A stretch of 64,000 nt of DNA, from the NCBI GenBank assembly GCA_964475945.1, contig CAYYYF010000002.1:62001-126000 (forward strand), written 5' to 3'. Both the position numbers and the translations under genes were made by a program. A model generated the notes under the pieces. The model made no database searches, had not been told where the DNA came from, and saw nothing but the letters and a program-made list of their open reading frames with translations. The DNA is from JBBIQH01 sp964475945 (lineage in GTDB: Archaea; Thermoproteota; Nitrososphaeria; Nitrososphaerales; Nitrosocaldaceae). Below, piece by piece: positions 25,777 to 33,990 of the stretch (positions within the stretch are counted from its first letter, which is position 1; each line of letters begins with the position of its first letter).

Positions 25777-26110
25777 TATGACACTTTCCAGCGTTCTGTA
25801 ATAGAATTGACAACACTATCATCTATACATTTTGTCTCCAGCCCCTCGTTCATTTTTCATAACTATTAAGGCATCTTCTTTTTACTTGCTCGTATCTGCT
25901 GCCAATCTCAGTACATTGCCATAAATTGCTACCTGAAAATGTCAAGATAATGCCTTTGACAAGAAAGACTGTAACACATGTTATTACTTCTGGTCTGACC
26001 GCATCTTGTTATGCACACAATCGAATAAAATTAGTTATGGCTTGATATACATGGTTAAGAAAATTTTATAATAATGCAGAGATAATATTTGTGTGAACAA
26101 GAGTGCTAAA

Positions 26111-27286
26111 CTATAATCCCGCACTATACCTTGCATAAGGTGATACCCTCCTTAACTCATTAACAACCTTATCTAATACTCCTAAGGTATAATCTATCTC
26201 ATGTTCCTGATTGTATATACCAAGGGTTAACCTTAACGATCCATTTCTCTCATCTCTGCTAAGGTTCATTGCCCTTAGCACATGCGACTCTTTCTGCTTA
26301 AGGGTTGAGCATGCTGATCCAGTTGATGCACATATACCATGCTCATCCAACTTTATTATAAGATCCTCTCCATTTACACCTAGAAATGATACATTAGTTG
26401 TATTGGGTAATCTGAGGTTAGATACGCTATTCAACCTTGTATGCCTTATACCTAGTATACCCTTCTCGAGTCTATCCCTTAAGGCTCTTACCTTACTTGA
26501 GTATACCTCTATTAGCTCAGGCACCATCTCTGCAACCTTACTGAACCCAACTATATATGGGATGTTCTGGGTACCAGACCTTAAGCCATACTCATGCCCC
26601 CCTCCATGTATGATAGGCTCTAACCTGATAGTATTGTTAATACATAGTGTCCCTATACCCTTTGGTCCATACAACTTATGTGCAGATAATGTTATAGCAT
26701 CTACATCAAGGCTCTTAACATCTATGGCAATTTTGCCAAGTGCTTGGGCAGCATCTGTATGCACCATAGCATTGTATCTATGTGCAATGGCTACTATATC
26801 CTTCAATGGCTGTATACTTCCAACCTCGTTGTTTGCAAGCATTATGCTAACAAGTATAGTATCCCTATTCTCCCTTAATTTATGCTCAAGTTCATCTACC
26901 CTTACAGTCGCATCAGAGTCTACTGATAAGTATGATACCTTGAACCCTTCCTTCTCCAATGCTTTACATGGTTCAAGGATAGACTCATGCTCAATACTAC
27001 TAACTATTATATGCTTCCCTTTATCCTTTAATGCATATGCTATACCCTTTAATGCTAAATTATTAGCCTCTGTTGCACTACCAGTAAATATAACCTTAGC
27101 ATCCCCATCAAGATTTATACTCCTTCTTACCTTATCTCTAGCATGCTCTAATGCATTCCTAGCCTCTCTACCAAATGAGTGTAGTGATGAAGGATTACCA
27201 TACCTTGTATCCATATAAGGTAGCATGGCTTCTAATACCTTCTCATGTATCCTTGTAGTTGATGCATTATCAAGGTAGACTAGCAT
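26111..27286 (-). CDS. iscS: Cysteine desulfurase (NifS/IscS class)
   Basis: PLP enzyme that moves sulfur from cysteine to an enzyme persulfide for Fe-S clusters and thio-cofactors. It has VYLDNASTT at the N-terminus, the FTGSATEANN site, SSIEHESIL, VHTDAAQALGK, the PLP Lys in LSAHKLYGPKG, and the catalytic Cys in CASTGSACS. Length 391 aa is normal. It is the last gene of a minus-strand group larC-larE-iscS, so its sulfur may serve LarE regeneration as well as Fe-S clusters. Confidence 0.94.
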   Translation of the reverse strand: MLVYLDNASTTRIHEKVLEAMLPYMDTRYGNPSSLHSFGREARNALEHARDKVRRSINLDGDAKVIFTGSATEANNLALKGIAYALKDKGKHIIVSSIEHESILEPCKALEKEGFKVSYLSVDSDATVRVDELEHKLRENRDTILVSIMLANNEVGSIQPLKDIVAIAHRYNAMVHTDAAQALGKIAIDVKSLDVDAITLSAHKLYGPKGIGTLCINNTIRLEPIIHGGGHEYGLRSGTQNIPYIVGFSKVAEMVPELIEVYSSKVRALRDRLEKGILGIRHTRLNSVSNLRLPNTTNVSFLGVNGEDLIIKLDEHGICASTGSACSTLKQKESHVLRAMNLSRDERNGSLRLTLGIYNQEHEIDYTLGVLDKVVNELRRVSPYARYSAGL

Positions 27287-27318
27287 GGATAACTATATTC
27301 TTTATCTTCTTTTATTCT

Positions 27319-28131
27319 TTATTCATTCAGGATAACAAGACTACCACTCCTATACCCTTTAGCATCTATGCTAACATGTGTAAACCCAAGTGCTTTAAGC
27401 ATTGAGTCTAGCATATCTAACTTGCTTTCATTAAAAAGCATATTACGCTCATCCATACCAACCTCTATCCTTGCTAATACATAACCATTATGCTCATGCA
27501 CCCTAACCCTAACCTGTCTAACATTGAATATCTTCTTAACTATACCCTCTGCCTCCTCAACCATCCTTAGCCTATCCTTGGTAACCATTACGCCATAGGC
27601 AAGTCTAGATGCTAAGCATGAGTTTGATGGTTTATCATACACAGATAAACCTACATGCATTGCTAGAGATCTAACCTCTTGTTTACCTATGCCTAACTCT
27701 AGTAATGGGCTTCTTATACCATGAGCACTTAAAGCCTTTAATCCAGGTCTATACTCTCTAGCATCATCAGCATTGGTACCATCAACTATAATATCTACAT
27801 CTTCCCTCTCTGCTACTTCTAGAAGGTGCTTAGCAAGTTTCTCTCTGCAATAGAAGCATCTCATACCATCATTCCTAACAAAGTTCTCATCCTCTAACTC
27901 ATCATACTCTATTATGATATGCCTTATTCCTATCTCCTCTGCTACCCTCTTTGCATACTCTAACTCATCCCTTGCCAATGTTCTGTAATCTGCTGTTACT
28001 GCAATAGCACCACTACCCAATGCCTTGTATGCAGCATAGGCAACCAATGCACTATCTACCCCTCCAGATAACGCAACCAATACCCTATGCTTATCCTTGA
28101 ACCATAAGATAAGTTCTTCTATCCTCTCCAT
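27319..28131 (-). CDS. larE: LarE, sulfur transferase for the nickel-pincer cofactor
   Basis: ATP-pyrophosphatase that inserts sulfur into the pyridinium dicarboxylate mononucleotide precursor of the nickel-pincer nucleotide. PP-loop LVALSGGVDSALVA is clear, with DGTNADD. Three cysteines, CFYC and the one in SNSCLASR, match LarE forms that hold a [4Fe-4S] cluster and transfer sulfur catalytically rather than sacrificing their own Cys. Its ATG shares a base with the larC stop, so the two are translationally coupled. The downstream cysteine desulfurase fits the sulfur supply. Confidence 0.92.
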   Translation of the reverse strand: MERIEELILWFKDKHRVLVALSGGVDSALVAYAAYKALGSGAIAVTADYRTLARDELEYAKRVAEEIGIRHIIIEYDELEDENFVRNDGMRCFYCREKLAKHLLEVAEREDVDIIVDGTNADDAREYRPGLKALSAHGIRSPLLELGIGKQEVRSLAMHVGLSVYDKPSNSCLASRLAYGVMVTKDRLRMVEEAEGIVKKIFNVRQVRVRVHEHNGYVLARIEVGMDERNMLFNESKLDMLDSMLKALGFTHVSIDAKGYRSGSLVILNE

Positions 28132-29378
28132 TATACACCCTTAATTAACTTGTTATTAACACTACTATTTATTATTGATGCTGCCAATCTATAAGATATG
28201 CTTAACTCTTTTGCTATCCTGTTTACATCATCGTACTCAACCTTGTAGTGTATTACCTTACCGTTTATATCCCTAGCAACCTTAACCCTAACTGTGTAAT
28301 CCTTACCCATAACATTCACTGGCACATGAATTATACTCCTAGGCACTATGTACCTATTACTCTCATACACTCTAACCCCTAGAGTACCGTACTCTACCAT
28401 TGTACTTACTATCTTATCCATATCCTCCCTATTACATAGCACTCTAACTATGTATGCTGCTCTACCCTTCTTGCCTATAGCATTTATAATATTAACATCC
28501 TTTGCATTATTAGCAAATAGAACATCTACCAGATTGCCTATAGCCTCTCCATCAACATCATCTATGTTACTCTCTAGCATAATTATACTATCCTTAATAA
28601 GCATGTTATGCTCCTTAGCAAGTATAACCTTAAGTATGTTTGGTATATTTGCATAATCCAGATTCTTGCTGCCAGAGCCGTAGCCTATATTTAAGCACTC
28701 AAATGCTGGATAGAAGTCTAGAGAGCACTCTGCTAGGCTAACAAGCATAGCTGCACCTGTCGGGGTTGTTAACTCCTCATCCACTGGTCCTCCAACGAGT
28801 ATGAACCTCTTACCTTTGAATATCTCTAGCACAGCTGGTGCTGGATTGCTAACCTTACCATGTGAGAAGGTTACATAACCTCCTCCAACTGCAACCTTGC
28901 TTGAGTATATCTTGGAATTGAATATATTTAATGTATCCAATGCTACAGCAGTGCCAAGTATATCAACCAAGGTATCTATACTTGATATCTCATGAAAGTG
29001 AACGCTACTGTAATCCTCATTATGTATCTTTGCCTCTGCCATTATTATCTCATTTATACTATTTATAGCAAAGTTCTTTGCTTTATTACTTAACCCTATA
29101 TACTCAGAGCATCTTAAAATAGCATCGTATAACTCAATACCCTTATGCTCCATTTCGCTATTGTTATACTTTACATTAAGCATAACTGCTTTAAAACCGC
29201 ATCTGTTAACGTAATCGAATGATAACTCTTTTATACTAAACCAATTAATAACATCCTTGCACTTATATAAAGAATCTATGATCTTCTGCTTATCTGCTCC
29301 TAGATCTACAAGTGCAGATAACAACATATCCCCTGCAATACCTGCTGTTTGTGCATCTATCAGTAATAGCATCCCCAT
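28131..29378 (-). CDS. larC: LarC, nickel insertase for the nickel-pincer cofactor
   Basis: LarC inserts nickel into the dithio precursor using CTP. It starts with LLIDAQTAGIAGDMLLSALV (the DxxxGxxGDM signature) and has the SVHFHEISSIDTLVDI region, the TTPTGAAML motif and a C-terminal domain with ESNIDDVDGE. At 415 aa it is complete in one frame, whereas some bacterial larC genes are split by a programmed frameshift. It heads an operon with larE and iscS and is divergent from malate dehydrogenase. No larB and no lactate racemase-like larA are in the window. Confidence 0.92.
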   Translation of the reverse strand: MGMLLLIDAQTAGIAGDMLLSALVDLGADKQKIIDSLYKCKDVINWFSIKELSFDYVNRCGFKAVMLNVKYNNSEMEHKGIELYDAILRCSEYIGLSNKAKNFAINSINEIIMAEAKIHNEDYSSVHFHEISSIDTLVDILGTAVALDTLNIFNSKIYSSKVAVGGGYVTFSHGKVSNPAPAVLEIFKGKRFILVGGPVDEELTTPTGAAMLVSLAECSLDFYPAFECLNIGYGSGSKNLDYANIPNILKVILAKEHNMLIKDSIIMLESNIDDVDGEAIGNLVDVLFANNAKDVNIINAIGKKGRAAYIVRVLCNREDMDKIVSTMVEYGTLGVRVYESNRYIVPRSIIHVPVNVMGKDYTVRVKVARDINGKVIHYKVEYDDVNRIAKELSISYRLAASIINSSVNNKLIKGV

Positions 29379-29390
29379 TAATTAATAACA

Positions 29391-29402
29391 ATGTATATAA
29401 AG
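29391..29402 (+). promoter_or_regulatory. Putative TATA box for malate dehydrogenase
   Basis: ATGTATATAAAG lies 22-33 bases before the ATG at 29424. This spacing supports a leaderless start at 29424 and argues against the in-frame ATG at 29391, which falls inside the box itself. Confidence 0.5.
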
Positions 29403-29423
29403 ATATTATGTATGCAGCATGGT

Positions 29424-30341
29424 ATGATAACCATCATAGGCTCAGGTAAGGTAGGTGCATCTATAGCATTACAGACAGGGATAAGGGAGTTGGATGATAT
29501 ACTCTTGGTTGATGTCATCAGGGGTTTACCTCAAGGGGAAGCCATGGATATATCCCATATGCTTGCTGAGCAAGGCAAGGATGTTAAGGTTAAAGGCACA
29601 AATGATTATGCCGATATCAAAGGTTCAAATATAGTTGTTATTGTTGCAGGTGTAGGTAGGAAGCCTGGGATGACTAGGATGGATCTGCTGCATACAAATA
29701 CCAGCATAGTTAAAAATGTTGCAAAGAATGTAAGGGAGTATGCTAAAGATGCAATAGTAGTAACTGTAACAAACCCATTAGATCCAATGACGTATATAGT
29801 AGCAAGGGTAACAGGGTTTGAACGGGATAGGGTTATGGGTATGGGTAACATGCTGGATCTATCAAGGTTCAAGGAGTTCATAGCAGAGGAGTTGAATATA
29901 TCAAGGAAGTCCATTAGTGCATTAGTTATAGGGGAACATGGTGAGAATATGCTCCCATTAATAAGGTACTCCTCAGTAGCAGGAATACCACTTACAAGCC
30001 TACTAAGCAAGGATAAGGCTAAAGAGTTGGTAGAGAAGACAAGAAAGGTTGCTGCAGAGGTTATAGCTTTAAAGGGTGCAACCATACATGCTCCAGCTAA
30101 TGCTGTAGCAAGTATGCTTGATGCAATAATCAATGATAGAAAAGAGGTTATGCCAGTATGTGCAATGTTAAATGGGGAGTATGCTACCAGTGATGTATGC
30201 ATAGGAGTACCAGCAATTATAGGCAAAGATGGTATAGAGAAGATAATAGAGATAGGGCTTGATGAGGAGGAGAGGAGGATATTTAACCAAGGTATAAATG
30301 CGGTTAAGGAGGCTATAAGATCTATAGAGAATATGCTCTAA
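29424..30341 (+). CDS. mdh: Malate dehydrogenase (LDH-like fold)
   Basis: Interconverts malate and oxaloacetate with NAD(P). The protein starts MITIIGSGKVGASIAL, giving the GxGxxG motif at once, and has DISHML, RKPGMTRMDLL (Arg at the substrate-specificity position, favouring malate over lactate), TNPLDPM, and the catalytic His in GEHGENMLP. An in-frame ATG at 29391 would add eleven residues, but that start lies in the TATA box. It is divergent from larC. Confidence 0.92.
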   Translation: MITIIGSGKVGASIALQTGIRELDDILLVDVIRGLPQGEAMDISHMLAEQGKDVKVKGTNDYADIKGSNIVVIVAGVGRKPGMTRMDLLHTNTSIVKNVAKNVREYAKDAIVVTVTNPLDPMTYIVARVTGFERDRVMGMGNMLDLSRFKEFIAEELNISRKSISALVIGEHGENMLPLIRYSSVAGIPLTSLLSKDKAKELVEKTRKVAAEVIALKGATIHAPANAVASMLDAIINDRKEVMPVCAMLNGEYATSDVCIGVPAIIGKDGIEKIIEIGLDEEERRIFNQGINAVKEAIRSIENML

Positions 30342-30354
30342 TATAAATCTGCTA

Positions 30355-30429
30355 AGCCCCGGGCGGGATTTGAACCCGCGACCTCTTCCTTACCAAGGAA
30401 GCGCTCTAACCAGGCTGAGCTACCGAGGC
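30355..30429 (-). tRNA. tRNA-Thr(GGT)
   Basis: Acceptor GCCTCGG/CCGGGGC includes one G-T pair; anticodon stem CTTCC/GGAAG with loop TTGGTAA gives anticodon GGT; T-arm GCGGG-TTCAAAT-CCCGC. Discriminator T is usual for Thr. No intron and no encoded CCA. Confidence 0.94.
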
Positions 30430-30516
30430 AGCCAACCATTACAACCTTTACTCTATATTTATTTTTATTTTATTGTATTAATCTATATAAGTGCATGATT
30501 ATATTACCTTACAAGG

Positions 30517-30635
30517 GCGGGGGTAGCCAAGCCTGGCCAAAGAGCAACGACTTGGATGCGCGGGACTTAAGTGTAAATATTATACTAGGTAATCCCGTCC
30601 GTAGAGGTTCGTGGGTTCAAATCCCACCCCCCGCA
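30517..30635 (+). tRNA. tRNA-Leu(TAA) with two probable introns
   Basis: Acceptor GCGGGGG/CCCCCGC and T-arm are as in tRNA-Leu(TAG). Anticodon stem CGGGA/TCCCG with CTTAAG gives TAA; a 20-nt canonical intron is at 30572-30591. A second insertion of 15 nt (30543-30557) splits the 3' side of the D-arm; removing it restores AAAGGCG as in the other Leu tRNA. Such non-canonical introns are known in thermophilic archaea. The antisense strand of the T-arm codes the end of the neighbouring regulator. Confidence 0.85.
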
Positions 30636-31417
30636 TTAAATAGCGTATCAAATAACTCCTTGACCTGATCTATTATCTTCTCATCCCTTATGCTTATACA
30701 TGCATAGAATCTGTTAGGCTCCTTAGTATTAACAAGTTCTATAAATAATTCGTTGCTGCTTACTATAAAGCAGAAAGGAATATTAGTTACCTTGAATCTA
30801 GTTGTTAATTCCTTACTTGCTAACATTAACCCATCTTCATTATCTATTAACCTTTTATCAGCAAGTATCTTTACATCTATACCCTTCTTGTATAATGATA
30901 ATACTTTATTAAGAATATCGGTATCTAACCTTCTAGTAGCATAGTATACCCTTGTAATGCTACTATCATCAACTGTTGCTATAACTGCTCTTACAAACTC
31001 ATCATAACTTGTAATTAATCTTGTTCTCTCATATGCATAATTCTCCTTTATCTGCAATAGCCTATATATCTCCTCCATATCAAACTTACCACTACTCTTT
31101 AACACATCTACCATCAGTAGCTTCTTTGAATTCTTAACATGCTCAAATAGTATCCTTATAGCCTTATCGTATATTAACTTGCCTAGTGTAGTATGCACAT
31201 ATTTGCCTTTACTCTTCTCTATCAATCCAGCATCTACAAGCTGCTTTAACCTTGTATAGTACTGCTTCTTTGTTAATCCTAGCCTATCAGATGCGTTAGT
31301 ATCTGCCTCTATACCTTCAATACACTCTAGAAATATCTTTAGTGCATCATAATATGATAGTACAGATACTATCTTCCTTACCTCCTTTATTGTATCATCC
31401 TCTACACTACCTACCAT
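30617..31417 (-). CDS. HTH regulator with PLD/TrmB-like C-terminal domain, paralog 1
   Basis: Residues about 25-125 form a winged-helix domain (LGLTKKQYYTRLKQLVDAGLI, then a wing). Residues 125-260 form an effector-like domain with YYATRRLDTDIL and VKILADKRLID, like TrmB C-terminal or PLD-fold sensors. The HTH region is identical in DNA to paralog 2 at 44350-45201 over 306 bases, while the sensor part has diverged. The last codons (NAGGGI and TGA) are read from the antisense of the tRNA-Leu T-arm. A shared promoter block is at 31441-31466. It is probably a repressor or activator with a small-molecule signal; the ligand is unknown. Confidence 0.85.
   Translation of the reverse strand: MVGSVEDDTIKEVRKIVSVLSYYDALKIFLECIEGIEADTNASDRLGLTKKQYYTRLKQLVDAGLIEKSKGKYVHTTLGKLIYDKAIRILFEHVKNSKKLLMVDVLKSSGKFDMEEIYRLLQIKENYAYERTRLITSYDEFVRAVIATVDDSSITRVYYATRRLDTDILNKVLSLYKKGIDVKILADKRLIDNEDGLMLASKELTTRFKVTNIPFCFIVSSNELFIELVNTKEPNRFYACISIRDEKIIDQVKELFDTLFNAGGGI
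31046..31351 (-). repeat. 306-bp identical cassette (copy 1) coding the HTH domain
   Basis: By eye every base matches 44842-45147. Flanking sequence differs on both sides at once. Same orientation as copy 2, 13,796 bases apart. Confidence 0.9.
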
Positions 31418-31440
31418 GAATATTCTACTTAGATCAAAAA

Positions 31441-31466
31441 TTATAAAGTTAATGTGTAATAACCAC
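31441..31466 (-). promoter_or_regulatory. Shared promoter/operator block of regulator paralog 1
   Basis: These 26 bases are identical to 45225-45250, and both end 24 bases before a start codon. On the coding strand the block reads GTGGTTATTACACATTAAC followed by TTTATAA. It contains a TATA-like tract at leaderless distance and an inverted repeat GTTA-N8-TAAC just upstream, a good candidate for an autoregulatory operator. Confidence 0.7.
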
Positions 31467-31479
31467 GTGTTTTAGTACA

Positions 31480-32082
31480 TCATTTAGTTAAGAATATACT
31501 TTCTATACCAGATATTATAAACTCTATTGCTATTGCTGCTATCAGTATAGCCATAACCCTTGATACTATAAGTGAGCCTAGTTGCCCTAGCAGTCTATTA
31601 AGTATGTGCATAAAGTTGAATACTATCAAGGTTAGTAGTATTGCTATACCAACAGACAGTAATGCTACCGTTATACCATAACGCTCAAGTGTTATTATGG
31701 TAGTAGTTATAGCCCCAGGTCCAACCAGCAATGGGAATGCTAAAGGCACTGCACCAATCTCTATTGCATTACCCTTCAACTCCCAGCCTTTCAAGAGCAA
31801 CTCAAATGAGAGCAAGAGCAATAGAAGTCCTCCTGCTATACTAAAGCTCTCAAGTGATACACCAAACAGCTGCAGTATCTGATGCCCTGCTAAAGCAAAT
31901 GCAAGCAAGAGTGATGCTGCTGTATATATAGTACTTCTTATAACCCTTTTACTATGCTCTCTGCTTAGGTTGGATGTTAAGGATGCTATCAATGGTATCA
32001 AGCCTATAGGATCCATTACTATGAATAATGATATCACCGCCCTCAATAGATCATTAGGATTGATATCTAGCATACCATGCAT
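31480..32082 (-). CDS. MarC family integral membrane protein, 200 aa
   Basis: Six hydrophobic helices are seen with the family motifs FIVMDPIGLIPLI near residue 20 and LAFPLLVGPGAIT near residue 115. MarC proteins (UPF0056) are of uncertain function despite an old link to multiple antibiotic resistance. It lies in a minus-strand group with a DUF350 gene upstream and a regulator gene downstream. Confidence 0.9.
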   Translation of the reverse strand: MHGMLDINPNDLLRAVISLFIVMDPIGLIPLIASLTSNLSREHSKRVIRSTIYTAASLLLAFALAGHQILQLFGVSLESFSIAGGLLLLLLSFELLLKGWELKGNAIEIGAVPLAFPLLVGPGAITTTIITLERYGITVALLSVGIAILLTLIVFNFMHILNRLLGQLGSLIVSRVMAILIAAIAIEFIISGIESIFLTK

Positions 32083-32137
32083 TACATTTAAAAAATATAA
32101 ATATTATCATCTGATACTATATTGCATATAACTTTTA

Positions 32138-32635
32138 TTACCTTAACATATTGGTTATTGCATCTGTTACCATCTCACTACTAGGCTGTAGTATCAGGCC
32201 TACCATGATTATTATACCAGCAAGACCAATGCCTATAGCAATGTTACCATTCCTTAGTTCATTGAACTGATTTATACCCTTCCTAGATGTAAGTTCATTG
32301 AATATACCAATGACTACAAACTGAGTGAATACTGCTATGAGTATGTTTGTACCTAGTTGTATAACCCCTAGTATTACTGCATTAACTATATTCCCTAGCA
32401 AGAGCTCATTTGTTATTAGAGGTATGGCCTTTACTGTTACCAATCCTATAACTATAGCCATAGCAGCCAAGGTTATACCTACAGCAGCATTTCCCTTCCT
32501 TAACTCATTAACCTCATCTATGTTTCTAGTAAGCCTTGTGAATGTCATCAAGCCTATATAAACTGAAAGTATAGCTATGAATACAGATACTGCTGTGTAT
32601 ACTATGCTTGCAAATACATTTATTGCTTCTTGCAT
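32138..32635 (-). CDS. DUF350 family membrane protein, 165 aa
   Basis: Four membrane helices are arranged as two repeats; each repeat holds a Gly/Asn-rich motif: KGNAAVGITLAAMAIVIGL and NGNIAIGIGLAGIIIMVGL. This internal duplication marks DUF350. The role is unknown. An upstream AT-rich space of about 160 bases precedes the divergent HTH gene and probably contains both promoters. Confidence 0.82.
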   Translation of the reverse strand: MQEAINVFASIVYTAVSVFIAILSVYIGLMTFTRLTRNIDEVNELRKGNAAVGITLAAMAIVIGLVTVKAIPLITNELLLGNIVNAVILGVIQLGTNILIAVFTQFVVIGIFNELTSRKGINQFNELRNGNIAIGIGLAGIIIMVGLILQPSSEMVTDAITNMLR

Positions 32636-32794
32636 ATCCCCTCATACTCTTTTACAATATTTAACTATTTAATACTTCTTTCTATACAATTATTATAATT
32701 CATTATGTATGTATATTGTTAAGAGGGGGAGCTTATTAAAAATACTTGAAGCTTAGATACAAGTTTTTATTATGCTGTTATTTAAAATTAACTA

Positions 32795-33139
32795 ATGCAG
32801 AACATAGGTAAGGTAGATGAGAATACTCTTACAGATAAGATACTAAAGGCTTTATCTGATAGATATACAAGGGTTATACTAACAGCAACCATAGATGAAC
32901 CAAAATCCGTTATCCAGTTAAGTGAGGAGTATGATATACCTATAAGCACAGCATACAGGAAGGTTCATAGGTTAAGGAAGGATGGATTGCTTAAGATTGA
33001 TGGCTCAACTATAAGTAATGGGAAACGTTACTTTCTATACAGGAGCAATATAAAGGCTGTTAACATAGTATTTACTCTTGATACCCTTAAGGTTGATGTT
33101 ATAGTAAACAAGGATATGAGGAGGAGTGCCTACTGGTAA
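32795..33139 (+). CDS. Winged-helix (ArsR-like) transcription regulator, 114 aa
   Basis: Residues 15-85 fit a winged helix: ILKALSDRYTRVILTAT, then LSEEYDIPISTAYRKVHRLRK (recognition helix) and a wing with SNGKRYFLYRS. The C-terminus has a beta-strand region ending RRSAYW. No metal-binding Cys are present. It is divergent from DUF350 and could control it. Confidence 0.82.
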   Translation: MQNIGKVDENTLTDKILKALSDRYTRVILTATIDEPKSVIQLSEEYDIPISTAYRKVHRLRKDGLLKIDGSTISNGKRYFLYRSNIKAVNIVFTLDTLKVDVIVNKDMRRSAYW

Positions 33140-33163
33140 CTAAAGAAAATAATAATTTATGGA

Positions 33164-33946
33164 TCACTTCTTCTGTAGGAACCTTGTCATCCTCTCAACC
33201 CTATCGCTATGGGCAAAGCATAGGCTCCAGCCCCATACCTCCAAGCCTAAACCTGTATTTATATCACTCTCAACACCTCTATTTATCAGAGTCTTGGATA
33301 CTCTAACTGCCAACGTACTATTCTTTGCTATATCATTTGCCAATGCCATAGCCTCATCCATAAGCCTTGGTAACTCTACTACCTTATTAGCAAGACCAAT
33401 AGTTAATGCTTCATCTGCGTTTATTCTTCTCCCTGTAAATATAAGCTCCTTTGCCTTTGCTATACCTACTATCCTTGCTAGTCTTTGTGTACCTCCCCAA
33501 CCTGGGCATATACCTAGGCTAACCTCTGGCTGTCCAAATACTGCATTCTTACTTGCTATCCTTATATCACATGCTAATGCAAGCTCACATCCTCCTCCTA
33601 GTGCATAACCATTAACAGCAGCAATGACAGGCTTGTTAAGGTTCTCTATCCTGCTCATAGCACCATGCCCTTTTATAGCATACTGCTCAGCCTCTAAAGG
33701 ATTTATCTTACTCATATACTCTATGTCTGCTCCAGCACAGAATGCCTTCTCACCTACACCGGTTATTATAACTACCTTTATATTATCGTCATTACTTATT
33801 CTATCTACTATAGTATTCAACTCTGCAATAACATCCAAGTTCATGGCATTCAACTTCTCTGGTCTATTCAACTTTACTATTGCTATAGAGTCTCTCTGCT
33901 CAAATAGTATATACTGTTTGCTTACTTGCTCTACCATTGCTAGCAT
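33164..33946 (-). CDS. Enoyl-CoA hydratase; candidate crotonyl-CoA hydratase / 3-hydroxypropionyl-CoA dehydratase
   Basis: Crotonase fold with the oxyanion-hole stretch AFCAGADIEYM, and both catalytic Glu: in GYALGGGCELALACD and FGQPEVSLGICPGWGGTQRL. In ammonia-oxidising archaea a single bifunctional member of this group is used in the HP/HB carbon-fixation cycle, dehydrating 3-hydroxypropionyl-CoA and hydrating crotonyl-CoA. This gene has the right length and context for that, but specificity is inferred. A second in-frame ATG (codon 4, 33937) is an equally good start. Confidence 0.88.
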   Translation of the reverse strand: MLAMVEQVSKQYILFEQRDSIAIVKLNRPEKLNAMNLDVIAELNTIVDRISNDDNIKVVIITGVGEKAFCAGADIEYMSKINPLEAEQYAIKGHGAMSRIENLNKPVIAAVNGYALGGGCELALACDIRIASKNAVFGQPEVSLGICPGWGGTQRLARIVGIAKAKELIFTGRRINADEALTIGLANKVVELPRLMDEAMALANDIAKNSTLAVRVSKTLINRGVESDINTGLGLEVWGWSLCFAHSDRVERMTRFLQKK

Positions 33947-33990
33947 TACATATATGCTGTAAGATAAACTTAACTATAATTCAATTATGG

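Larger units (their letters stand above)
24345..26100. mobile_element. Degraded integrated element next to tRNA-Leu(TAG)
   Basis: From the tRNA 3' end to the cysteine desulfurase gene, codon and base use changes: CGT, CGA, CTG and GC-rich words (GGCGGCCGCTG, CGGGCGGCGGTGGCGGC) replace the AGG/ATA bias of the host genes. It contains a broken HTH protein, a broken ParB-like protein and the C-terminal stub of a surface protein. No integrase and no second copy of the tRNA end are visible. The style resembles mesophilic ammonia oxidisers such as Nitrososphaera. Boundaries are approximate. Confidence 0.6.

Noticed and set aside
24345..26110. Integrase or second attachment site for the tRNA-Leu island
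   Set aside because: No recombinase motif and no second copy of the tRNA 3' end near 26.1 kb could be found; the similar tail at 30.6 kb belongs to the tRNA-Leu(TAA) gene itself.
29391..29423. Upstream ATG for malate dehydrogenase
   Set aside because: It falls inside the TATA box and adds residues before the normal start of the Rossmann strand.
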